The notes beneath the pieces are model-generated. The model was not told where the DNA came from. It did not search any database and saw only the letters and a list, made by a program, of their open reading frames with translations. A stretch of DNA of 64,000 nt from Clavelina lepadiformis (lineage: Eukaryota; Chordata; Ascidiacea; Aplousobranchia; Clavelinidae), in NCBI RefSeq assembly GCF_947623445.1, contig NC_135248.1:992001-1056000 (forward strand). The letters are read 5' to 3'. A program made the translations under genes and the position numbers. Positions 39,639 through 52,952 of the stretch are shown here, in pieces. The number at the start of each line of letters is the position of its first letter. Within the stretch, counting starts at the first letter, position 1.

Positions 39639-42600
39639 CCTCTTACGTTCATTGTGACGTATCAATAGTTTCCATTGTGACGTTGATGTCGATAGCACTT
39701 GCACAGGCTCACATCTTCAATTTATTTTTCATTATATCGTTTTTTTCCCTGAGTTTTTGACGCTGCTCCAATATTACTACCAAGTTTTTGATTTAAATTC
39801 ATAATGACGTCAGACTTTCGACAAGGTTGTGTTACTTTCTATCAAAATGAAATTTTTATGCAGCGACCGCAATTGCTCGTTCATTATGACTCTGATGTCT
39901 TCTTTATGACGGGACACTTCGATTCATGCATTCACTCATGCGTAACGTGTACAGTGTACCTGCACGTATTTTGATGATCTTTATTAGTTGGGAGTATTTT
40001 AGTACATTTTGCATTGAAGATCATAATTTCTTGCACATCCTAAGGTGTATGTCGTTTTGCTATGACCGACTTCATAATATCCACATCAAGCAATCTGCAG
40101 TCTGTTATGATAACTTGAGTTCTGATCAAGTCACCTTTTTCGTTTCAGCTTAAGTCACTTTAAGCGTTGTCTTGAAGTCAATGTTACGTCATCATTCGAC
40201 AAAAATTGCGTCATTTGTTTTCATTTTTTTTGTTTTTTTGATTTGCACTTAACTCAGCAAGACGATGTCCTTCACCTATTTCCTTTCATTTTTTATTGAC
40301 TTGGTATAGTTTGACGTTTCGTTTTGTGACGTAACAATGGCCCCCGAATAATGATTTGTGTTTGTTTTTTCCATCACAATATCCACTGTTTTCACGCAAA
40401 GTTTTATGCTCGGTCCCAGATTAGATCGGCCTAAACAGTCTCGGCCATTGATCGATTTAGTTGTGTTGTACTTAAAGGTACTGTCTCACATGCTGTTGTA
40501 TAAGGTAATGTCTCAACAACACCCAGTCCTTTGTTGTTAAAACGAGCTGATGAATTCTTTTTGATAAACTTCACGTAACGTTTAGACATTTAGTCACTTC
40601 TAAATTTCTAAGCAAATGCGATAAAAAGCTTTAATCAACGGTAAGTTGTTTGTTTACGTTAAATTAAGTGCACAAATATTAATTCATTTAACGTTCAGAT
40701 TCGTGGAAAAATATTCAACGTCATTGCCTTTCAAATGCTATTTACCGAAATACACACATCGATGCCATTATGACGACATTATTGCCTCGTTTGTTTTATT
40801 TTATTACTCAATAAAGTTCAATTGGTTATTGGCCTATACAGAAGCAACCAAGTTTGGAAAATCACGTTTTCACGAATCACGAAGCTTCTACAACGATTCA
40901 TTTTCAAAAAACTTTTTTTGGGGAGTGATGTTAGCTTTGAAATTGAATCAACACGTACTGGCATAAGCTTGCCCCAAATCTACCATTTAATTGAATTCAA
41001 CTCCAAATTTCTCCCATAAATGTTTAATAAAGGTCTGGGCAGCCGTGATAAGACGTTAGCGCAGCTTCCAGCCTTGTTTGTTGATTTAATTTATTTCCAA
41101 CATAACAAATAAAAATAAAATTTCTTTAGCGCCCACTTACGGTCTTAATTATTTATGTTGTTTAACCACAAGCGACGTAGTGGAGCAAAAAACAGCAAGT
41201 GTTCAGTGCTTTAGTTTTGGTACATCCCAGCGGTAACAATTCATCAAACTGTAATTCAGATGGCTGGTTAAACAAATTTCACCAATAATATAATTTTATA
41301 AAATCTTCTCAACCTAAATACAGAAGTTGTTTAAGATTAACGCAGCAGGAGCAGCATATACGAAGCAGGCCATAAAATATGACTTCTACCCAAATCTTAT
41401 CGATAAACACCAGTTTCGAATTACAACAATATGACACGGCCGGAAATTCGAACACGCGATAAAGAAATGCAATTGTGACGTCATTATGGTTTTCTGCTTT
41501 CTTCTCTTTGCTTTGCGATATTAGAACACATTGATGCCTTTTCGTCGTCTGCATGACGTCTTGTTCGTTATGGCGTCTAAGCAAAGATTAAGGTGGAATG
41601 GATTTATAGTTACAATTTATACGTGTGGGCAGTTTTCCACAAATTTCGAGAAAAATATTGAAGCAAGAGTCACGATTAAACATTTACTGACTGGTATTCC
41701 CGCTTCGTCCTTGCCTGAGCATTGGTTGAAGTTTCTATTCAACAAAAGTCGGATTTAAACGCTGAAAAATAAATTGACAAACCAATCAATACCAGTCCAT
41801 AAGGGTTTGCTGCCACGGTGAAGTGACGAGTCAGCATAATCAATGACAATGGCAGTTACTGAATTTTGTGTGTTTTGACGGATAGCTTTCGTGACAAGAA
41901 TGGTCTATTAACAGAGAGAGTTGATATATTTGTTCTGCCTCGCCAATGCACGAAACAATCATCATATTAATGGAAGAGAAAGTCACGTGATCACCAGGCT
42001 AATTGGAAGCGAAAAGTATGCTTTGTTTCGTTTCGGTTTTAAGACAAACAATTCAGCTCTCTTGCAAGTTGTTCGATGAAAGCATTTTCTAAAGCTTCAG
42101 GTCGGTTTTCACTCAAATGACTTTGGTAACAGCAAGAATGCTGGACATTGATGCATAAACAAAATCAATTCCCTACGTGGGAGCATGTTATCGACCTGTG
42201 GTAGGCTGACGTTTTGGAAAATATTTGTTGTTTTGTGCAAGCTTCTCTAAAGGAAGCTTTATTTAGAAACATCTTAGACAGCAGAAAGGACGAAAAGCTG
42301 TCATCTCGGTTTATTTAAAACGGGCTATTGTCATTGTTTGTTACAAAACAAAAGACCTTTGTTACTTTTGCTAGTTAAAAACAACGTTAAATTTGCTGAA
42401 TTTGGGCCCTAAACCTGCTACAATTGCTTAAAGTCAAAAGGACAATTTATCTATAAACAATTCAAAGCTTAGAAGAAAGCGCCACAGGCCTAAAACTGCG
42501 ACGATGGTCGATGGTAAAACAGTAAAGTTCCTGTAGACAACATACGTGGTGATAATAAAATAAGACACCTTGTGATAAATCACGTAGACAAAGGCCAGGC

Positions 42601-43286
42601 GGTTAATCTTTCCACCAATTGCGAGGTTAACACGCGATAAGTCGATAGTTCGAGGCAATTTACGAAGATAAAAAGTGTATTTTGCTGCTAAACTACCCAT
42701 CGTCTTAAGTGTCTGAGACGTAAACAGTGGTTCTCAGAGCTTAACGTATTTTGTTGACGTAGCCCTTTAATTTTTTAACACAGTCCGCAGTGACACGCTG
42801 AATTATTAAATGTAGTTTGATGTTAATTAAAATTAGTCTCCAACCCTCACTTTATGCAACTGGACGTGTTGTGAACAGCCGGAAATGATATTTTAGAATC
42901 TGCTGTGTGGGACTTTTGTGACGCAATAATCATGGAGCTAAATATAGCGTAGGGAGAAAAAAATTGAAGGCAATTTGATCCAGAGATTTGAAATAAGATT
43001 CCCAATCTAGAATGCGTAATTAAGTGCAGGGCCTATCTACTGCACCCTCCATTCACCGGTTTTAAGCCCTTTCTAGGTACTATGGCCTTTTCTACCGCGG
43101 AAGTATTTCAACACTTCGATGAGGAAATTCAGCGCTGAACTAAACAAAGCCTCAGAAGAAGCGAAAGCAATTTTGTTACTTTCAAAAACTTTTCCTTTTG
43201 CCAGTTTATAGTGCCATAGTTGTTTTGTTGTTTGCTTAACTCTTTGAGGTGGTTTGATTTGAGTTGGGAGTAGAACAGATTCCAGA
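39639..43286. other. Spacer between the two MAM genes
   Basis: No gene recognised in about 3.6 kb. A lone hAT-like left end (CAGTGGTTCTCAGAGC) lies at 42727 without a visible partner end. Several TGACGTCA words (39388, 39491, 39804, 41476). AATAAA candidates for the upstream gene are distant (near 40810 and 41025). Confidence 0.45.
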
Positions 43287-46200
43287 ATGGACCAGCGAGA
43301 GCCGCAGAATGAACCCGCCTACATTCAAGGAAGTACAACGGTTAAAAAGAAACGTAAGTTTGTTTTTTTTGCAGCGATTGGATTCCGCGTAAATTACTTC
43401 TGATTTTGAAGCCTGCTAGTTGAAAGCGTTTGTGGGTTTAGTCAAAGTCTACTGAGCTCGTCTTCGTTTTGAGCATCTTTACATCTGTTATTTCCAACCA
43501 TACGACTAAGTGGTGTCATAAATTTAGTTACACGTTTGTGCTAATGCCATAACCGTTTCTATTATTACGTCACAGCCAAACATTTGTTTGCTTACTGTTG
43601 CCCATCTGCACCCACGTCATCGGACAGACAACGCTCTTCCTTTATTAGGTCAAAACGAGCAAGAAATTTTGGAGCGGTCCTGCTACTAGTCGCCCTGCTC
43701 ATCGCAGTAGTCGTGATTGTCGTGATTTTGATGACAAGGAGTGAGTATGACGACATAAAGGCAATAATATGACGTCAGGAAATTTTATAGCCACTTGAAA
43801 CGTTTGCTGTTGTCATAGGCGAAGCCGATGAAACTTCCGTAGCACCCAAGAAAAATCCTTTGCTTTGTCATATGGGAAAGAATCCTGTAGGTAAGTGACC
43901 TGGCCAGTGTAGTGGCGTGGCGTGTGTGTCTGACGACCTCGAAACGCATTTTTAACCATACCGCGATTTAGCTTTTCGAGTTTATTTGTTGGCCTGAAAC
44001 GAAAAACGACTTTAAGTTGTGGCTTCTCGAAGTTTTGAAGCCGAAGCGGACATGGTTTGCGGTGAAGCTATTTTAGGTGTGTGACGTCACAATAGTTGTG
44101 TGTGATTAATTGCTTCGTGGAAATTGCGACCAAACTGCAAGGCTGTCTTCGTGGTAACGTTACGTCGCTCTCATAAACATTAGCTACGTTTGCCTTTACC
44201 CAGCCGACGAGGCATCATAATGACCTCATGACGTCAGATATTTCAAATTTTTTTCTTGGTTCATAGACTCACGGAGTTCATCTCACGGAAGATGCGATAC
44301 GCTTCTTGAAGTCGTGAATTCGACGACGGTTTGCCAAGAAAGAGGAGACGACGCTTGGTACACGATGGCCGCCGGGACCTTTGGTGAGTTGTTAAATTCG
44401 TGTTAATTTTACTTTTTTTGTGTCCAGTCGTGACTGTTTTGGAAATTCCACTCGTGTTGGTCTAACCACGTTTTGGAGCAAAGAGGCTTCTTTCGTGTAA
44501 GTCGTGTCATGCGTTTTACGTCACGGCCGCATATGACGTAATACTAGATAGTTATAGTCGCGTTCTAGCAGAAAATTGTAAACGTGTTTGACGGAGGAAT
44601 CCTCGCTTGAAGCATGTACCGTCAAAAACCTTTCATAACGAAATGGCGTAATAACTGTAGTTGATAAAGGATGTGATGTAACAATGTGGAACAAAGCATG
44701 AGCCTGCACCCATCGCCTACGTTGGATATGAAAACGCGCGCGTTAATGACGTGCGGACCTATGATAGTTTGTGGTAACTCTCTTACCCTAGTACGAACTT
44801 ACAGGCGCTTTAACCCATGTAGGCCCCAGTGCAAGCAAATTCTTTTTTGTTTTGTGCAAATCATGGAAAATATCTTGATATAATCTCGTCTGTTTTATTC
44901 CTGTGACGTTTGTGTGTGCTGTTGGATGTTTATCACGGACGTTTCTTTCTTTTCTCAGCTCACTTGAAAATTCTTAAGACATTTTGGATCAGAATTTTAG
45001 TATCGATAACTCAGATTTTAGTTTCTTTTGCTTTGGCGGATTGTTATTAAAATTCTAAAGATTCTCTTGAGGTAGAGACGTCAAGTTTCTTTAAAACAAC
45101 ATTTGCTGAACAAGGGTTGACATTATGAAAATACCAAACATGAAACAAATTGCATCATCTTTAAAGTTTAAACAGAACCAACTGATTTTGTGCTTTCTGC
45201 TTTTAAAAACAACTTCAACCCAAAATAGAAAAAGCAAACTCAAAACGCAGCAGTTTCTTTAAACTTAGTTGGTGTTAGGTCTAACAGGATTTCTTAATAA
45301 TTAATGAGGTTTCATGTTTCCAAAATAAAGCCTTTAAGTTTCCTTATAAAGGGTTTCTTGAGCCACTTAATCTATCTAGTCTAGCCTAGTTATCGAAACA
45401 TACTGCATTATAACGCAAAAGCTCTTTGCAAACACGAAAGAGCTGCTGTAATGGCAACATGTGTTACAAATATGGAACCGGTGCTGCCATAATCGGCCCA
45501 AAAACTTTAAATTTTGAATACCTCTAATGATAATGAATGTTACACTGGAAACGACCGGATTGGTTGGAAAGAAATTTGTCCTGATGGATGCGAGACTCAT
45601 TTTTCTTTCTTGTTCATTCAGATCGAGAAGAAGTTGATCAACTTCTTCCTCCAAACCTCACAGACTTCAGCGCAATCGTCATGTCGCCCAACTATCTCCT
45701 CCCCAACGACAGCTGTCACCTTCAAGTGAACTTCAACTTCAGTTTCCAATCAAACTATGCCATCTACGTCACTTCTCCTGCGGAAGGCCACAGAAAAATC
45801 TCTGTTACGTCACAAACTTGTCACTACGGTGCTTTGGACGATGCCCAATTTCTCTCCAACAGCCAATCCCTTCGATTCATAATCGTTTCGAGTGGACCAA
45901 TCGGGATCGAGGGCGCTTCCGGTTCTGTGACATCACAGCCGTGTGAGAGCTTCGAAAGCGTGGGTTTTTCCCCTGTTGTGGGAAGTCACCCCGAGTTCGC
46001 AGTGGTCGGGTCAGGGTCGCGGAATCTCTGCTCGTTCGAGATTTTCAACAAGACAACGGTGGACTGTGACTGGTGGAGGGTGACCAGCCTGGGAAGTGCC
46101 GCCTTCACCCGCACTGACCATCACAGTTGCGTGGAATTTGGGGTTTCCCACGATGGGGCCGATAATAACCCTATTTGGTTTCTTACCCTTGACCCCATTT

Positions 46201-48986
46201 CTGACGACACAAAGGCTTTTCTCATTTCACCCATACTGGATACCAATGGGGCCACCCACTTATTGTTGTCCCTTTGGTACATCGCACAATGCAACGGGAC
46301 TCATCTCCGAGTATATCTTGTCCCCTCCTACCGCGATGTAGGTGCGGTGACGTCAGAATTGACCCCTGTCGAAGTGATTAGGGGACCAGAGAAGAGCTTT
46401 AGATGGGAATTCGCTTCCATAGATGTTGAAATACCTGCCGGTTACAATACAGTCCAGGTGGGGACAGACAGGCTAGTTCTTATAAGTGCTGTGATAGACA
46501 CATTTATAATAATAAGTACTGTGCTGCAGTCGAAACGTACGTTTATAGCTTACTAAGCGTTCATGCGTACACTTGCATCATAAATTATACTCTCACATCT
46601 TTCACGTGTGTAAACAACCTACCCACAAATTTAAAACCTTTCTTTTGTGAGAACGGTGGTGTAATTGTTTTTCTGCTTGCTAGGTTGTTATAGAAGGCGT
46701 TGTGTCAAGCACTGGCGATTGTGGAGGTCATCTTTGTCACCTCGGTCACCCCACCACGGTTACAGCGGTTGAAAGGCCTCTGCTAGCTTTGGACGATCTA
46801 GGAGTCGAAGTCCGTTACGACCAATGTACTTCGGGTAAGTAAAATTAACGAAACAACAGGGATATTGTGTGCGGGCAAATTGTTGCAATGATGTTTCAAC
46901 ATTCCGCGATAATTCGATGTAGCCCCCATACAGAGAGATGCTTTTTTTAAGTCAAGATGACGTTGCATGGCGTGATGTTTTTTTGTCTTTTTAAATACAG
47001 AAAACATTCGACAGAGTAACAGTAGGATTTTTTGGTGAATTTAACAACAGACAAAAATCAGCAACCATTAAACTTTTTCGGATTTTCTGTTTTTTTGGCG
47101 CGTTTGCCTCCTCGAGACATATTTTTGTGTTCGTTTTTTTAAAACTATTTTCCAATTTCAGACAAACCGTCCTCGATCGACTGCACTTTTGGAGCGCCGG
47201 GTAACTCGTTATGTGGATGGACGTCATCAAGATCGGCGTCTATTCCGGTTGAGATCATACAATTTCACCACTGGGTGGTTGAGAATAATGACAGAGGTAC
47301 CAGTGCGTGGTAACTGATTGACGTCATAGGCCGGAAATGACGCAAACTTACGCAGGTTTTTTTTTTAAAGGCGATGAAAGTTTCTTGAAATTTAATGTAA
47401 TGGCCTTACCGGAACACGACGCGTTTTTTCGAAGTCCGCTTGTTGTGGCGAGATCGACGTGTTCCTGCTTACTATCTTTCCGCTATAGACTCTTCGGCGC
47501 TGTGGTGAGCGGCCATTTTGTTTTCTTTGTTGTTTAAGTACCTCTGTTACGTAACAAGGCGATCGGCCAATCAGAAGCGTGAGCTGTTTTTTGCCCTTGT
47601 TTTCCTTAAACTTTAACCCACCTTTGATAGGGGTCGACCCGTCTTCAAACGAACCTGGTCCTGGGTGAACCTGGTACTGGTACTGGTCGCATCCTCAAAC
47701 CCCAGTGGTCAGTGTACGGCGAGATAAGCCAGGACTGGATTCCTGTCCAAGTACTTCTTAACCTGGATCCGAGTCAACCTTTCCAAGTCGAATTCAGGAT
47801 ACTGGGAGGGGGGAGCGGTTCAAACGCTTACGTCGACGATTTTGTTTTCCACCAGTGCGGTAAGTTAACATCATTGTGACGTCAATTATGCTGAAATAGT
47901 TTAAAATGTGCCGAGTTGCCAAATCGGTTCTGATTGGTGGTAAAGTTTACATCGGCGTATAAAGCGATATCATCTGCTCATTCAAAGATATTTCCGAGAA
48001 ATCGTCTTACGTAATAGAGTAAATAGACCATTGTTACGAGATAAATGCTTTACTATACGAAAAGGGAGCGACACTGATTATGATGTATACAAAGAGTCTC
48101 CTCGACATAAAAGTATCATCACATCACAATAAGTTTACCTGAAAGACCTCTCTCAAAAGTATTCATGACGTCATCGTGACGTTTTGTTTAGATATCAGCG
48201 AGGTCAGGAATCCCAGTTAAAATTTTGACGTCATAAAGGATTACATAATGTACAACCTTTCAAATGGGATGAGGCATCGGAACCAAGATGGCGGTAGAAG
48301 AAGTTCCAGGTTCGAAACCCTCACCAAGCAACTCGCTTGGACCCCTCGCTTGGCTTTTCAATCAAGTTAATATCCAGTGACGTTGATTATTGATGACGTC
48401 ATCAAAATAAGCAGAATACCTTATCAACTGTTATCGTTACAAGAACATTTTTAACCACTTTTCTTTCTATTTTATTCAAGTACTTTACTTTGAAATTTTT
48501 TCTTGTGTTTTGATGTTTTCTTGATTTTCGCTTTAACTTTTTCGCGTTTTTCAAGTTTTTGACGTTAGTATGACGATGTCATAAAAATGCGATGCATTTT
48601 TACGTCATAAATCAGTGCGAAAAACTCTTTTATTTGTTTCTCAGATTTTATTTTTGTCTTTTTTTCGATCTTTGCTATCCAGGGTTTCCAATTATTAATT
48701 TTCATTTCACTTCTCACTTCATTTTACAGTAATGAACTAAAATCAGTTTTGTTGAGAAATTAATTTGTCTCGAGTACGACGGCAGTTATGCAATTTCAAT
48801 TATTTTCAAAATGTTGCCTGTATTTTGCTGTTACAATCATTTTACTTGATCTTGCCATTATTTTTTATTTCAGAAAGAGGCATTAACTGCAATAAAAAAT
48901 ATGAAAATGAAACATTCTTATCTGAAATTTTCATCGTTTCAGATTACAGTATTTTGTCTTTCGTTTTCCCAAATCCAACTTCATGA
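43287..48986 (+). CDS. Type II membrane protein with three MAM-like ectodomains, copy 2
   Basis: Exons: 43287-43353, 43576-43740, 43819-43890, 44267-44383, 45622-46457, 46684-46834, 47162-47296, 47371-47504, 47631-47859, 48874-48986; 672 residues, all in frame. Cytoplasmic N-terminus of about 53 residues with RSKRARN just before a membrane span at 54-75, no signal peptide. The three MAM-like blocks correspond to copy 1; exons 6, 8 and 9 have the same lengths (151, 134, 229) and phases as copy 1 exons 5, 7 and 8. The second block holds SRNLCSFEIFNKTTVDCDWW and the near-identical LLLSLWYIAQCNGTHLRVYL; the third holds SIDCTFG, LCGWT, FFRSPLVV and AYVDDFVFHQC, a good MAM ending. Exon 10 gives a 37-residue tail unlike copy 1, and is supported by AATAAA 32 bases after the stop. 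Function unknown; cell-surface adhesion or recognition is inferred. Confidence 0.82.
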
Positions 48987-51302
48987 CAAAAATTCAATGC
49001 TTCGTCAAATCGGCTTCAATAAAAATCCCCTCATCAGATACCGGACCCCAGTAGTTTAACATATCGATCTTACATAGGATTTCTAACCCTAATTTTCTGC
49101 TTAATAATATAAGGTTTAGGATCAATATTGTAGACAAACATTCACGAAAACAAGCTTTTTAAAAATAGTGAAAAGATAATTGTTATAGTATGACGTCATG
49201 ACATTAAAGAATATAAATGCAATTAAACGAAACTAAATGAGAAAAAAGTTTTTTTTCTTTGTATAATTATTGGATGCGCTTCTTTGTTAATTTCCTTCGA
49301 ATCCCGTTGGAATGGAAACCCCCTTACTGTGAGTTTTTTGAAGAAAAGTTTTTAGGAATCTCTAGTACCGGTGTGTTTTATTTCAAACTTTATCAAAAAA
49401 ATAAAGAATTTCAAAGAATTTTCAAACAAAACGCACACAATTTATGGAAACTCTTTATATTTAATGCGCACTTCTATTGTGCAATTTACAACAAAAATCA
49501 TACAAAACTAATCAACTATCTGTTATAGCACACTTTTCAATGTGATGGTTTTTTACTCCCTAACAATGATATTTTAATTGAAATGAAACTTTTAGAAGCT
49601 TTCAAATGATCAGCGTTTACCTGAAAGTATTAATCCGCTAATTATGGACCACACACACGGACCAGGCAATGAAATTTTCCGCACATCCCACTCCATATTG
49701 CCTCACCGGTACCTTCCTATACTTTCCCACCGAGTTTATTGAAACTCCCCAAGCGACATTTTTGTCGCGATCAAACGTCGCCAACTGTTTCGTGGTGACG
49801 TCAAATTATCTGCATAATATATATACTACATTAGAGAGCGATGTATCGGTAAACAACTGGCTCAGTGACGTTCAGTGGAAGAACGTTATGCGAATACGTT
49901 GTGAGAAAATCGTTTCATTTACTGTGGTTAATGGACCATGACCAGATACCAAGGTTACGACTGAAGCAACGGTTGTTTATCAACCAGGCACGTTACCATT
50001 GGTTGTGTAAATAAGGGCGTTGAACGTAGAATAAAATTTCATTTAGACCTGATCTCAAATCTAAATTCACACAAAAATACCTTAATAGTTAAAAATAAAA
50101 TCTGGTTATGATTCTGGTTGGTCGTTGATTACTCTGGTTATTTTTATTTGTTCTTTGTTAAAATTAGTCACAAGCCCGAACCCGCAAAGGAACAACATCG
50201 GGCAGATTTCTATGGAATTGGCCAAACACAGCCTCACTAGTATTTCTTTGTGATGAAAAAATTTATAATATGATGAAAAATATATTTTTTAAAACAATTA
50301 AAAAATAAAAAATTATGATTAAACAACAACAAAGGAGTGATACAATAGACAGGTCGATTGTTATTTATTGTATAACAAAACGTGACTGTTAAACAAATGC
50401 ACAGAAAATGGCCATTGTCTTTCACAGACTGCGAGAACATGAAAAAACAAAACGAGCGAACCCGACTTCCGATCAAGAAACGGTTATTGTCTTTCGCAGA
50501 AAGCAGATCGAGCAGTTCGTTTGTTAAGATGGTTCATTGTACGGTCACCAGATAAAGTTGATTGAATTTCTTATTCATTGTAAAATTGAGGTCAAACTTA
50601 AACTACAGTAGAAGACAGATTGGATTTAGGTTTGACAATTGGTTCACCAAAAAAAACAGTTCATTAAAAATTATATTAAACTTTTTATTCAACAAATGCA
50701 ACTAAATACCAGTAAACAATAGGTTTGTAGGAATCGAATTTTTGGCTGAACCATAACGCGAAAATCTTTCTAAAACAAAAATGTGTGAATGTGAATGAGC
50801 GGCAGCGGCGGCAAAATTAAAGTTATCGCTCCATTAAATTTCTCCTCCACCATCGCTTCTATATTGACAGACAAATTTTACGCTCATTTATTTCCTTGGA
50901 ATTCAAAGAAACCTAACCTCGCGCGCCAACTACCGTCGTGAGATAAATGCGACGCAAACGGACACTGACGTTTTAATCAATGAAAACTAAGGGCGCCAAC
51001 TCGCGACTTGAACTTTTTAAAAGGATTATTAAAAACCACATTTCACCACTTGGTACCTCGGTTTACTGTTTGTGAAGCTGCCTTTGAAACCAGGCAGAAC
51101 TAATGCAAAAACCAAGCAATAATTCGGTCCAATAAAGTCTTATGCAACCCCACCGTATAACATGGATCCAGCATATTTCTCGATTTACATTTCAGTCGAA
51201 ACTGTTCAGGCGAAGTTGTTTGCGCATTCAAATTGAACGAAGTTTGTTCATTAAGCCCAGTTTCTCGCCAAAACAGCGAGGTGGCAATATATAAAAAAAA
51301 AT
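48987..51302. other. Intergenic, 3' of the MAM pair
   Basis: Very AT-rich. Frames at 49259-49528, 49669-49941 (plus) and 50237-50476 (minus) have biased composition and no motif. No RNA gene recognised. Confidence 0.45.
49018..49023 (+). terminator. Polyadenylation signal of MAM copy 2
   Basis: AATAAA, 32 bases after the TGA at 48984-48986, the expected spacing for a 3' end; it supports the choice of the last exon. Confidence 0.6.
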
Positions 51303-51717
51303 CTCAGTCAAAAAGTATGAAAAAACTACAACAAACACGGTAATTGACTTCTTGATTTTTAGCTTCTACACTGATTTTCTCACTTAAACTTTGTCATTTC
51401 ATTTCTCACACGTAACAAAGTTGTTTATTTCTTTGAACAAGTTAATAACAGTCTATTATAGTACGATGACAACTGAAACTTGTCTCCTGCATTTATTAAT
51501 ATTTCTCTTATTTTTATTTTTCAGGATCATAGGACACATAAAGAGATCATTTAAAGAAGAAAAAGATCACGAGTGCGTATATTTAAGTGGAAAATACAGA
51601 ATAAAAGTTGTCTGCATTGAAAGCTCTTGTCTTGAAATCTCATTTATCTTTGTCATGTTCTGTCAGGTTATAAACTCACCACACACATTACACAGACAGC
51701 AAGTAGCTCTGTATTGC
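51303..51717 (+). repeat. Direct repeat copy A, upstream of the glycine-rich gene
   Basis: About 415 bp that recurs at 61329-61745 in the same orientation with roughly 90% or better identity by eye. Both copies begin at CTCAGTCAA and end at GTAGCTCTGTATTGC. Copy B lies immediately 3' of the stop codon of the glycine-rich gene, so copy A may be the 3' flank of a lost tandem copy. Both contain TTTTTCAG before GATCATAGG and an open frame after it; between the copies most changes in that frame alter residues or create a stop, so coding is unlikely. Confidence 0.85.
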
Positions 51718-52111
51718 TCTGGCTTTCAGCGCCAGTAGTGGCAAAGATGTCGTTCAGGGCCACGCTTCGTTTTGAAAGAGATAGTTTGTGCAGGTTGGGT
51801 GTCGATAAGACTGCGGTCAAAACATTTGGAAAACGGATCAATGTTTTTAAAAATAAGGATATATATAAAAATAATAAATAATAAATAACGAATTTGTAGG
51901 AGGGCGAGTTCTTTTCTCTATTTCAATTTTTAATTTGTTTTTTTTTTTAACTTATTCTTCTTCTTCTTTCTTCTTCAGAAAACTTCTTCTTTCCAGGCTG
52001 TTTTGCTAGGAACCAATGCCGTAAGTGTCAGTAAGCTAGGTTAAAAGCAGACTAACTGTTTGAACAAGCATAACATTTCGTCTTGCAATTGCCATAATTT
52101 TCCTTTAAGAA

Positions 52112-52705
52112 GTCATGACATAACGAGTTATCACTTTCATCAGTGTATACCCCAGGATAACCATTAATGGAAGCGAAGCATACAGTGCATGCAGTTATAC
52201 AGCATAAATGTAATATGGGGCATCAGTTCCACGAGCGAGTGTAGGAAGCTCGTTCATTAAACTCAGAATCGCAAGCTCAGGCCGATGTTGTGGATTATCG
52301 ATTATCTGTGGATGAGAAACGAAAACTAAACGTTAAATGAATTATGATAACAGGGAAATAGGGAAACGAATTCCGCGTTAAAAATTACTGGGAGCGCTAA
52401 AATTCGTTTACAAATTATAATGTTTGAGGTAAAAAGGACATATTACGTTGAAAAACCTGGAACCGTGACATCACTTTGATTAAGTGTGGGCGACTGGAAT
52501 TTTGTGCTCAACTTTTGATTAATATAACCCGTTGCATCATCCGAGATATCCACTTTCCACTGCTGTCCAAAAACATAACTTCGTTCCCAGCATTACCAAC
52601 AAAAGGAAATAAATTTTTAGAATAAAATTGTTCGATTGTTTGAAATTGCATTCATTTTTCAGCAGTGATGGAAACAAATCATTTAAACAACAAAATACAA
52701 GTCTA
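52112..52705 (+). repeat. Tandem repeat unit A (offset 840 bp)
   Basis: First copy of a direct repeat, running from GTCATGA to CAAAATACAAGTCTA. Closely matches 52953-53600, apart from point changes and a 56-bp segment missing here. Confidence 0.88.
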
Positions 52706-52952
52706 GTCGTCGAGATTTTGCAAAAACCTGACTCGAATAAGACTTGTGTCAATTCATTGAGGCGAATCATCTATTTTTGCTTCTCACAGAACTCGCCAAA
52801 GCTATGTTTAAAAAAATAACAAACATTTCTTCTGTTTGAAGTTTGAACAAATATGAAAGTTATCATAACAGTGAAGGACACGCAAAATTACTGTATAATA
52901 AATCGAACAAAACTTTTATGATATTTTTTGGTATTGGACGGCTCCTCAAAGG

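Noticed and set aside
42727-42800. hAT-like left end CAGTGGTTCTCAGAGC
   Set aside because: No matching right end or target duplication was found downstream, so no element boundary can be given.
48285-48360. GGTTCGAAACCC, a B-box-like word, suggesting a tRNA or tRNA-derived SINE
   Set aside because: No matching A box, acceptor stem or cloverleaf could be drawn around it, and no poly(A) or terminator T run follows at the right distance.
51391-51738. Open frame of 115 codons in repeat copy A, also present in copy B at 61458-61727
   Set aside because: Changes between the copies are mostly residue-altering and one creates a stop, so the frame is not maintained as protein; it belongs to a direct repeat.
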